Of a DNA stretch of 64,000 nucleotides, positions 35,020-42,731 are shown piece by piece. A program made the translations under genes and the position numbers. Positions within the stretch are counted from its first letter, which is position 1. Each line of letters starts with the position of its first letter. A model generated the notes under the pieces. It was not told the DNA's origin. It did no database searches and saw nothing but the letters and a program-made list of their open reading frames with translations. Source of the stretch: CAZAMB01 sp964486335 (GTDB taxonomy: Bacteria > Planctomycetota > Phycisphaerae > UBA1845); assembly GCA_964486335.1 (NCBI GenBank), contig CAZAMB010000006.1:62001-126000 (forward strand), given 5' to 3'.

Positions 35020-36012
35020 CTACGGGCGAAAGCTCTTCATGTGTTCCACCGCCTGCGGCACAACGCGGTCAATCGCTTCCTGCAATCCGCAGTCGAGGAT
35101 CGCTCCCGACGCCTGCGCGTGTCCGCCGCCGTTGAACTTCGCGGCCAGGTCAGTCACCGTCACTGCGCCGCTGCTGCGGAAGTTGATTCTCGTCTTACCC
35201 CTTCGGCCCTCGGAAAACAACATGGCCAGTAGAACGCCGTCGAGCGAGCGCGGCACGTTGATCTGATCGTCGATGTCGGCGGCGGTGCAGCCGGCGTCGT
35301 GAATCTCTTCGTAGCTGGCAGAGCTGTAGGCAATGCGTCCGTCGGCGACGAGGCGCGTGTTGGCGTACACGATGCGAAGAAGGTCGAATTCACTCTTTTT
35401 CTGGCTGCGGAAAATGCGCTCGCCAAGATCGCCGACATCAGCGCCGCGTTCAACAAGGTCGGCCGCGGCGCGGAGTGCACCGGCCGTCGTCGAAGGAAGC
35501 GAGAATCCAAGCGTATCGGTCATGATGCCCGCGTAAAGGAGCGAAGCCATCGTCGGCGAGATGGTCAGCCCGCAAGCGCGAAGCAGGTGATAAACGAGTT
35601 CGCACGTGCTTCCGGCGGTCGGCTCGACCCAGTTGACGGTTCCAAAAAGCGTGTTGGTCTGGTGATGGTCGATGTTGAGGATCGGCCTGTTCGCGGACCA
35701 GTCGGTCTGCCGCAGGTCGGGACCGACGTTGCAGCGGTCCATCTTGGCGGTGTCGAGAACAATGAATGCGTCGGCGTCGGCGAAGTCGGCGGGCGAAGCG
35801 ATGCGGGCGCCCGCCCATTCCACCATGAAGCCAAGCTTCTGCGACAGCGAACCGGTCGGCAGCGAGACCATCGGATTCGAATGTTCGCACTTCAAGGCCA
35901 GCGCGGTCGCCAGCATCGACCCCAGCGCGTCGGCATCGGGGACAACGTGAGCGATGACAATCGGCGACGAAGAAGCCTGAAGCGCGGTCAATAGTTGCGA
36001 GGGAACATTCAT
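35020..36012 (-). CDS. nrnA: DHH phosphoesterase, NrnA-like oligoribonuclease/pAp phosphatase
   Basis: 330 residues from the ATG at 36012, since 24 extra upstream residues do not fit the family. Metal-binding motifs: AHVVPDADALGS (DxD), VLDTAK, the DHH box NIDHHQTN, and the DHHA1 substrate loop FNGGGHAQASGA. NrnA degrades 2-5 nt RNA and pAp (3'-phosphoadenosine 5'-phosphate). The next gene upstream on the same strand is sulfate adenylyltransferase, so pAp recycling in sulfate assimilation is a reasonable context. Confidence 0.92.
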   Translation of the reverse strand: MNVPSQLLTALQASSSPIVIAHVVPDADALGSMLATALALKCEHSNPMVSLPTGSLSQKLGFMVEWAGARIASPADFADADAFIVLDTAKMDRCNVGPDLRQTDWSANRPILNIDHHQTNTLFGTVNWVEPTAGSTCELVYHLLRACGLTISPTMASLLYAGIMTDTLGFSLPSTTAGALRAAADLVERGADVGDLGERIFRSQKKSEFDLLRIVYANTRLVADGRIAYSSASYEEIHDAGCTAADIDDQINVPRSLDGVLLAMLFSEGRRGKTRINFRSSGAVTVTDLAAKFNGGGHAQASGAILDCGLQEAIDRVVPQAVEHMKSFRP

Positions 36013-36104
36013 CAACTCATTGTCGATTGTCGATTTGCTATGGTCGAATGCGGGGATCAAGACGCCGTCAATCGCCAATCGCAAATCTCAATTCGACAAT
36101 CCTA

Positions 36105-37250
36105 TTATTGTTTCATGGACTCGATCAGGATGTCGGCGATTTCCGGTCGCGTGAACTCCTCGGGCGGACGCTGACCGGCCGCAAGCATCTCGCGGACCTT
36201 CGTGCCCGACAGCGCGATACGATCGCCTTCAATCGTTGGGAATGTCTTGTCGCTGACCATGCCGCCAGCGAGTTTCGACCAGGCCGTGTGCTCAAACTTC
36301 ATGGAGGTGATTTTCAGCGCCCCCGGCGGCAGTGCATCCATCGTTTCCTGTGCGGCGTACGTGCCGTAATAGTTGCCGACGCCGGCGTGATCGCGCCCGA
36401 CGATGAAGTGCGAACATCCGTAGTTCTGCCGCAGAATCGCGTGAAGCACGCATTCCTTCGGCCCGGCGTAGCGCATGGCCGCGGGCATGACCGCGAGCAT
36501 CGTGTGGTCGGGGTGGTAGTACTTGCTGATGAGCACTTCGTAGCACTTCATGCGAACTTCGCGAGTAATGTCGCCGTCCTTGGTCGCACCCATGAGAGGG
36601 TGAATCAAGAGACCGTCGACGATCTCTTGCGCGCACTTGGTCAGATATTCGTGAGCGCGGTGGATCGGATTGCGCGTCTGAAACGCGACGATGGTCTTCC
36701 AGCCGCGTTTCTCGAACGCGGCCCGCGTCTGCCTCGGCGTCAAACGGTGATCGGTGAACATCGGGTTGTGTCGCAGCGTGACGACGTCGATCGGACCCGC
36801 GAGGCACGTATCGCCGGAGTTCATGACGTTCTTGACGCCGGGGTGGGCGATATCTTCCGTGCCAAAGGCTTTCGTCGTCTGCTTCCGCTTGTCCTGTTTG
36901 TATTTTTCCTTAATGGTGATGTAACCGAGCAGTCGGCCCTGATCGTCATTGAGCGCGGCACGATCGCCGACGCCGACCTTGCCCGCCGTCGCGTCGTCCA
37001 CGGCCAGCGTGATCGGAATCGGCCAGGTCACGCCGCTGACCAGCGTCATCTTGTCGCACACGCTGTTGTAGTCGGCCTCGCCCATGAAGCCCTCGAGCGG
37101 ACTCATCGCGCCGACGCCGATCATTTCGAAGTCGCATTGCTGCCATTCAGTGAGCGTGATCGACGCCTTGGGCGGCTTGGCGTCCTGCTTGTGCCCGGTC
37201 CGGTCAACGAGTTTCCCGCCGTGCGGGTCGGTAAGTTTGATCATGGCCAT
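36105..37250 (-). CDS. sat: Sulfate adenylyltransferase (ATP sulfurylase)
   Basis: 381 residues, the single-domain form without a fused APS kinase. Active-site motifs QTRNPIHRAHE and GRDHAGVGNYYG are complete. It makes APS from ATP and sulfate. The gene stands 92 bp upstream of nrnA on the same strand. No APS reductase, APS kinase or dsr genes are in the window, so assimilatory versus dissimilatory use cannot be settled here. The start could also be the second Met (MIKLTD). Confidence 0.96.
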   Translation of the reverse strand: MAMIKLTDPHGGKLVDRTGHKQDAKPPKASITLTEWQQCDFEMIGVGAMSPLEGFMGEADYNSVCDKMTLVSGVTWPIPITLAVDDATAGKVGVGDRAALNDDQGRLLGYITIKEKYKQDKRKQTTKAFGTEDIAHPGVKNVMNSGDTCLAGPIDVVTLRHNPMFTDHRLTPRQTRAAFEKRGWKTIVAFQTRNPIHRAHEYLTKCAQEIVDGLLIHPLMGATKDGDITREVRMKCYEVLISKYYHPDHTMLAVMPAAMRYAGPKECVLHAILRQNYGCSHFIVGRDHAGVGNYYGTYAAQETMDALPPGALKITSMKFEHTAWSKLAGGMVSDKTFPTIEGDRIALSGTKVREMLAAGQRPPEEFTRPEIADILIESMKQ

Positions 37251-37409
37251 CTACGGTTCCTCTTGGTTAATTCAATGAACTCACTTGCGAAATCGCACCG
37301 GATTCCGCTCCCCTCTCCGAAAAAACGAAACGGCTAGCGTAGGAACAATCCGCAATGACTGCAAGTCCATCAATCCGCGATTCGCAGTGAAAGGCCAACA
37401 AAGATCCGT

Positions 37410-39503
37410 TCAGTTTTGTTCCGATGCCGTGGATGCGTCCAGCCGGCCTTTGAAACGGTGGTAAAGATAGGAAGCTCCGATAAGCATCAGTCCAAGGACG
37501 AGGAACGAGACGATTCGGTAGGGTGTGCTGACCTTTGCCATGTCCCAAAGGAATACTTTCAGAAGTGTTGCCGCGAACAGGACGAACGAGCATCGGCGGA
37601 GCACGACCAGATCATTCCAAAAGCCCAGGATCATCAACGTGATGGCACAGATCGCCCAAAGCACGGAAATCGCCGCGAAACGGGCCGAGATTGCATAGTC
37701 GAAAAACCATGCGGCGACCTCGACGTTCATGACCGCGAAGGCCAGCACGCCGAAGATCGAGTACATTAAATTGCGTGCTTCGACGATGTTTGAGAAGCGA
37801 TCGTCTGCGGACGACCGCCGAAGGATTGTAGCCACGGCGAACGTCGATCCAAGCACAGTGACTGACGTGGCCCAGCGCTGGGCCGCGAGTGCATAATAGC
37901 CAGATGTAAACGCCAACCGCGATAGGTCGAGCCCGAATTGCCGTCCGGTATCGTGAAAGATGAAGCGCGCAAGGACAATGAACAACAGGACGAATCCGCC
38001 GAAATAGAGCCGGCTGTCGCCGATTCGAAGCGCCGCCCAGATTAATACCGCTGCCTGGACCCCCCAAGCCACTGTAATCCAATGCGCCGAGAAATAAAGT
38101 GGAATCGTGATGATGAAGAACAGAAGCGCCATTGCCATCAGCATGACAAAGGCATCGATGTTGGCTGGGTTCCGGCGTCGGAGATACAACCCCATCCCCA
38201 GATACAGTAGGCCATAACCGAGTGAAACGATGCTGACGGCTTCGGTTGAGGCGTAATCGCGGATCATCTTGTACGAGAAACCGAATGCGGCAATCGTATT
38301 GATGAACGTGATCGCAAAGCCGGGTCGTTGCACCTGGTCGCGCGGAACGAAATAGTAGGCAAACGGCACGATAGCGTATGCAACAAAGAACACATTCAGA
38401 AACGCGATGGTTCGTACGAACTTGGAAACGTCGTAGTGGGACGCGAACCAGGTGCCGAAGAGCCCCCAAGTGAAAAAGAATCCGAACTGATTGAGCAACT
38501 GCCAGCGTTTGTACGCTGCGATCCAGAGAATGCCAGCGTTCAGGATGGCCATGTATGTCATTAGCGCGATCTGGTTGTCCTGCCTGGTGCTCAGAACGAC
38601 GGGAGTGACGAAACCGCCGATGATCCCCAGCACCGCTAGCCACATGATGTCGAACTTGAGCGACAGGAACCCAGCCAGCATCGTGACCGCCACCATCAGT
38701 GAGAACGCCGCCGACTGAGTAATCAAGTCATAAATCTGGAATGCCGCATAACCCGAAAAATAAAGAACCGCGATTCCGCCGCCCATCAGATACAATCCGA
38801 ACAGCGAAAGGCCCTTTCTCCGAAAACGCTCGCCGGCCAGGAGGCACGCAGCGCCCGCACCATAAGCACAGGCCACTCGACCGGCAGGTCCGATCCAGTT
38901 TCGATCAAACGCGTATTTCAAGAAGTAACCGACTCCCAGGACCATGACGACGATGCCTACGATAAGCAACCATTTTTGTCCCAACTGTAATTCCGCGGCG
39001 CGATCAAGAAACGGCGTCGGCTCCGGCTCTGGTACTCGAGACTTGAATAGAGGCGGCTCAGGAATCGTACACTTGTCGCCGTGAGAGGACTCGGATTCCG
39101 TGCCGTATTGTCCCTCTTGCTGAGTTTTTTTGTCGGCACTGTCGGAATGATCTTCTCTGACCCAGGCCTCGGCCCACTGGCGGACTTCTGGCTTGACGGG
39201 GGCTGCAAAAGGCACGTGCGGCGGCTCGGAGGCGATGGTCGGCTCATGCGGAAGCGTTTGCGGGGTTGCCGATGGTGACTCACTGGAAGTCACCGGACTC
39301 CGGTCCAAAATCAGGAGCCCTGGAAGCGATTCCAATTTCGCTTGAAGCGAAATCAATCGGGCCGACACCTGTTGAAACTCGCCACTGGCCTTCTTCAATT
39401 CCTGTGAGAATTGCTCGATCTCCCGGGCGACGGTCAGGTCTTGGCCGCAGTCGATGCATGGGCTGTCCAGCCTGTTCTCGACTCCGCAGCGCGGGCAGCG
39501 CAT
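37410..39503 (-). CDS. DUF2339 multi-pass membrane protein with N-terminal zinc ribbon
   Basis: 697 residues. A zinc ribbon at 3-19 (CPRCGVE...CIDCGQ), a coiled-coil stretch (about 28-60), a low-complexity linker, then from about residue 175 roughly 16-18 membrane helices starting LGQKWLLIVGIVVMVLGVGYFLKYAFD, the signature opening of DUF2339. A fused N-terminal zinc ribbon is less usual for the family. Function unknown; DUF2339 proteins are often found near envelope genes. There is no obvious operon partner. Confidence 0.88.
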   Translation of the reverse strand: MRCPRCGVENRLDSPCIDCGQDLTVAREIEQFSQELKKASGEFQQVSARLISLQAKLESLPGLLILDRSPVTSSESPSATPQTLPHEPTIASEPPHVPFAAPVKPEVRQWAEAWVREDHSDSADKKTQQEGQYGTESESSHGDKCTIPEPPLFKSRVPEPEPTPFLDRAAELQLGQKWLLIVGIVVMVLGVGYFLKYAFDRNWIGPAGRVACAYGAGAACLLAGERFRRKGLSLFGLYLMGGGIAVLYFSGYAAFQIYDLITQSAAFSLMVAVTMLAGFLSLKFDIMWLAVLGIIGGFVTPVVLSTRQDNQIALMTYMAILNAGILWIAAYKRWQLLNQFGFFFTWGLFGTWFASHYDVSKFVRTIAFLNVFFVAYAIVPFAYYFVPRDQVQRPGFAITFINTIAAFGFSYKMIRDYASTEAVSIVSLGYGLLYLGMGLYLRRRNPANIDAFVMLMAMALLFFIITIPLYFSAHWITVAWGVQAAVLIWAALRIGDSRLYFGGFVLLFIVLARFIFHDTGRQFGLDLSRLAFTSGYYALAAQRWATSVTVLGSTFAVATILRRSSADDRFSNIVEARNLMYSIFGVLAFAVMNVEVAAWFFDYAISARFAAISVLWAICAITLMILGFWNDLVVLRRCSFVLFAATLLKVFLWDMAKVSTPYRIVSFLVLGLMLIGASYLYHRFKGRLDASTASEQN

Positions 39504-39668
39504 GGCTAGTCACCTCGAACAAACGTGGTCGATTGCCACCGCGAAAGATCGCGGTAGAACTGAAATGACATCATAACTGGCGAGGACACGGCGTCCATCG
39601 CAACCCGATGCCGGCTTGAACCCGGTGGATAACGATCTCACCGAAATGAGTCGCCAAGTTTGATAGTA

Positions 39669-40178
39669 CTATTTCTTGCCCGGCGAGACGATCATGGTCA
39701 TACGCCGACCGTCCATCGCGGGGGCACGTTCGATTTTTGCCGCTTCGCCCAATTCGGTGATGATCGCTGTAAACGCCTCGGTGGCGAAATCCCGATGAAA
39801 TCGCTCCCGGCCCTTGAAGAGCATGGTGAACTGCACCTTGTGCCCTTCGTCGAGGAAATCGCGGGCATGTTTGAGCTTGATTGAACGATCGTGCGGGTCG
39901 GTCTTGGGCCGCAGCCGAATCTCCTTGAGCTGCACGGTATGGGCCGCCGCGGCCATCTTCTGCCGTTTCTTCTTTTCGTAGAGGTGCTTGCCGTAGTCCA
40001 TGATACGGCAAACCGGCGGGTTTTCCTGCGGCGAGACCTCGACGAGATCGAGACCGGCCTCCTTGGCGAGCGAAAGTGCCTCGTGGGTCGAAATGACCCC
40101 CAACTGTTCCTGATGCTGATTGATGACGCGAACCTGCGGGATGCGGATTCGCTCATTCAGACGCAATGCCTTGGCGAT
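39669..40178 (-). CDS. infC: Translation initiation factor IF-3 (probable AUC start)
   Basis: 169 residues if translation starts at ATC (40178-40176). The frame has no ATG or GTG near the expected N-terminus. A TTG at 40166 lies 20 bases from the only ribosome site, AAAGGA at 40192-40187, while ATC lies 8 bases from it. IF-3 genes are known for AUU/AUC starts that allow self-repression. The protein has the IF-3 N domain (LNERIRIPQVRVI), VCRIMDYGKHLYEKKK, and the C domain (LRPKTDPHD, FTMLFKGRE, VSPGKK). It lies 82 bp after thrS on the same strand. Confidence 0.95.
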   Translation of the reverse strand: MAKALRLNERIRIPQVRVINQHQEQLGVISTHEALSLAKEAGLDLVEVSPQENPPVCRIMDYGKHLYEKKKRQKMAAAAHTVQLKEIRLRPKTDPHDRSIKLKHARDFLDEGHKVQFTMLFKGRERFHRDFATEAFTAIITELGEAAKIERAPAMDGRRMTMIVSPGKK

Positions 40179-40260
40179 GACGACGTTCCTTTCAAAAAAA
40201 CTTTATTCCCACGGGCGCAGTGCCCGCCCTGATCGCCGACCGTCAGGCCGGCGAACTCCA

Positions 40261-42435
40261 TCAATCTTGCAAAGCTGCCTGTGGCGGAAGGCAGCGCTTC
40301 GACTCGATTTCCTCGCGGACCTTGGCGACGAAACCGTCCAGGGACATGTTGCCCAGGACCGAACCGTCGCGATCGTTGACGTTGACGGCGCCCGCAGCCG
40401 CCTCCTGCTCTCCCACGACCAGAATATAGTTGACTTTCTCGGCACGGAAGCGGTGCTTTTTGGGACCGATCTTCTCGTCGCCCACGTCGAGCTCCGCCCG
40501 AAGCCCGGCCTGCTTCAGCGCATCGAAAACGCGGTGGGCGTAGGAAGCACTTTTTTCGCTCACGCTGGCGACGCCCACCTGCACCGGTGACAGCCACATC
40601 GGAAACGCGCCGGCGAAATGCTCGATCAAGATACCGACGAACCGTTCCATGCTGCCGAATGGCGCTCGGTGGACCATGACCGGGCGGTGCTGGGCGTTGT
40701 CGGCGCCAACGTACGTGAGATTGAACCGCTCAGGACCGTTGTAGTCAGCCTGCACGGTTCCCAGCTGCCAGCTCCGCCCGATGCAGTCCTTCACGACGAA
40801 GTCGATCTTCGGTCCATAGAAGGCGGCCTCGCCGATCTCCTCGGTAAACTCAACGCCGCTCTGCCGCGCGGCGTCGCGCACGGCCTGTTCCGACTTGGCC
40901 CAGTTTTCGTCGGAACCGATGTACTTGTTGCTCGACGGATCGCGCAGTCCCACTCGAACGCGATAGTCGGACAGTTGCAACAGGTCGAGCACCGACTTGG
41001 TCAGTCGCACGGTGGTCAGCAGTTCTTCGCCGAGTTGATCGGCCGTGCAGAACAGGTGGGCGTCGTCCTGTGTGAAACCTCGTACGCGGGTCAAACCTCC
41101 GACCTCGCCGCTCTGCTCGTGGCGATACACCGTTCCGTATTCCGCCAGTCGGACGGGCAGATCCCGGTAGCTCCGCTGCCGCGATGCGTATAGTTGGATA
41201 TGGTGGGGGCAGTTCATCGGCTTGAGCAGGTGTCCCGACTCGTGAGCCAGCGCCGCATACAGCACTTCAACAACCCGTTTCAGCGGAGCCGCCGCCGAGA
41301 GTCCTTCCAACGGTCCCCATACCTTCTCGATCGCCTCGATCATCACCCAGACCTTCGCGATGGCGGCGGTATCGGTGCTTTCGACGCCGACTCGCTGGGC
41401 AAGCTGCAGTGTCGCCTGCAAGGCCTTGCCGCGATCGCTCTCGAACATCGCCGGATACTGCGAGTCCTCGTAGTACGGATAGTGCCCGCTGGTGCGATAC
41501 AGCCCAAGCTGGCCAATGTGCGGCGTAACCACCAGTTGGTAGCCGAGCTTGATCATCTCGGACGTCAAATAGTTTTGCAGTTCCGCGCGGACGATCGCAC
41601 CTTTGGGTTGCCACAGGATCAGCCCCGTACCCACGGCCTCGGTAACGTGGAACAAACCAAGTTCCTTGCCGATCACGCGATGGTCGCGCTTCTTCGCCTC
41701 TTCAAGACGCCGCAAGTGTTCGGTCAGTGAAGCCTTCTTGAAGAATGCGGTTCCGTAGACGCGCTGAAGCGGTTGATCGTTGACGTCGCCGCGATAATGC
41801 GAGCGGCTGACCTGCCGAATCGTGAAGGCCTTGATGAGTCCCGTCTTGGGGATGTGCGGTCCGCGACAGAGGTCCTCGAAATCCCTGCCCGGATGCGCGC
41901 CGGTAACATAGAAACTCAATGCATCGCCCTCGGCCCGCTCGGCATTGTCGATCTTGTAACGATTGCCTTCATCGCGCAACTTGCCCATGGCCTTGTCGCG
42001 CGGCATCTCGTAGCGAGTGAAGGGCCGATCCTCCTTAATGATCCGCGACATCTCCTCCTCGATGCGGGGGAAGTCGTCGGGTGTCAACGAACGTGACAAA
42101 TCAAGATCGTAATAAAAGCCATCCTCCAGCGGTGGACCATAGACCAGTTTCGTTTCGGGGAAGAGCTTGCAAATGGCCTCAGCCATCACATGGGCCGTGC
42201 TGTGTCGCAGAACATACAGACTGTCCACATCCTCGTCGGACCCGGTCAGGATTCGCAACTCGCAATCGCCGGGAAGCGGTTGAGTCAAATCGACAATGTG
42301 TCGGCGACCGTTGACGCTTACCTGTCCGGCGACGGCCGCGCGGCCCAATCCCGGACCGAGCTTGGTCGCAACGTCCGCAGTGGTCGTGCCGGCTGCAAGG
42401 TCGAGTATGTCTCCGTTGGGAAGCTTGATGTTCAC
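40261..42435 (-). CDS. thrS: Threonyl-tRNA synthetase
   Basis: 724 residues from a GTG with GAGG upstream. Order: TGS domain (MNIKLPNGDILDLAAGTT), editing domain with the HxxxH site (RHSTAHVMAEAI) and the SAD region (HYRGD), then class II catalytic core with zinc ligand in MNCPHHIQLY, motif 2 (YRHEQSGEVGGLTRVRGFTQDD) and motif 3 (HRAPFGSMERF), and an anticodon-binding C-terminus. It charges tRNA-Thr and clears Ser-tRNA-Thr. It is followed by infC, but rpmI and rplT do not follow as in many genomes. Its leader is long and structured. Confidence 0.98.
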   Translation of the reverse strand: MNIKLPNGDILDLAAGTTTADVATKLGPGLGRAAVAGQVSVNGRRHIVDLTQPLPGDCELRILTGSDEDVDSLYVLRHSTAHVMAEAICKLFPETKLVYGPPLEDGFYYDLDLSRSLTPDDFPRIEEEMSRIIKEDRPFTRYEMPRDKAMGKLRDEGNRYKIDNAERAEGDALSFYVTGAHPGRDFEDLCRGPHIPKTGLIKAFTIRQVSRSHYRGDVNDQPLQRVYGTAFFKKASLTEHLRRLEEAKKRDHRVIGKELGLFHVTEAVGTGLILWQPKGAIVRAELQNYLTSEMIKLGYQLVVTPHIGQLGLYRTSGHYPYYEDSQYPAMFESDRGKALQATLQLAQRVGVESTDTAAIAKVWVMIEAIEKVWGPLEGLSAAAPLKRVVEVLYAALAHESGHLLKPMNCPHHIQLYASRQRSYRDLPVRLAEYGTVYRHEQSGEVGGLTRVRGFTQDDAHLFCTADQLGEELLTTVRLTKSVLDLLQLSDYRVRVGLRDPSSNKYIGSDENWAKSEQAVRDAARQSGVEFTEEIGEAAFYGPKIDFVVKDCIGRSWQLGTVQADYNGPERFNLTYVGADNAQHRPVMVHRAPFGSMERFVGILIEHFAGAFPMWLSPVQVGVASVSEKSASYAHRVFDALKQAGLRAELDVGDEKIGPKKHRFRAEKVNYILVVGEQEAAAGAVNVNDRDGSVLGNMSLDGFVAKVREEIESKRCLPPQAALQD

Positions 42436-42490
42436 CCTTCGTTACCTCTGCCAAGGCGGTTGGCGGTCAACACCGCTCCCCCTAAACAAA

Positions 42491-42598
42491 AACGGTTTCC
42501 AAGCCTTCGACGCGTGAAGCCTATCTCCGGGCAAACTGTCTGCCACAAGCGGAGACAAAGGCTGTCATGAGGTACGCGTCATTAGCTTCGAAACCGTT
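42491..42598 (-). promoter_or_regulatory. Long nested hairpin in thrS leader, possible attenuator
   Basis: The stretch folds back on itself in six stacked helices: 42491-42499 with 42590-42598 (9 bp), 42501-42504 with 42585-42588 (4), 42509-42515 with 42574-42580 (7), 42518-42522 with 42559-42563 (5), 42524-42529 with 42550-42555 (6) and 42530-42533 with 42541-42544 (4). In the transcript the last helix runs into UUUUUGUUU, so it may act as a terminator or attenuator. It lies between the promoter at 42662-42691 and the thrS start. A mini-ORF, Met-Thr-Arg-Thr-Ser-stop (42582-42565), lies inside it. Confidence 0.65.
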
Positions 42599-42661
42599 CG
42601 AAGATCAAAACCACCGGCCCAATCTCAAAAAACCTCAGATCGAGCCTTTCAACTTCGTTGC

Positions 42662-42691
42662 AATATATACGCAGTCCCGATATCGAGTCAA
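42662..42691 (-). promoter_or_regulatory. Sigma-70-type promoter of thrS
   Basis: On the minus strand TTGACT (42691-42686), an 18-base spacer, then TATATT (42667-42662). Transcription would begin near 42655, giving a leader of about 220 nt before the GTG of thrS. Confidence 0.7.
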
Positions 42692-42702
42692 TACTTATCG
42701 GG
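42676..42702. promoter_or_regulatory. Inverted repeat over the thrS -35 region, possible operator
   Basis: CCCGATA (42676-42682) and TATCGGG (42696-42702), 7-bp arms with a 13-bp spacer, straddle the -35 box. The spacing suits a dimeric regulator, but no matching site was seen elsewhere in the window. Confidence 0.35.
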
Positions 42703-42731
42703 TCTGTTTCAAGCCTTGAAGAGGGCAAGAC

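Noticed and set aside
36027..37337. Plus-strand frame opposite sat
   Set aside because: Antisense shadow; sat motifs are on the minus strand.
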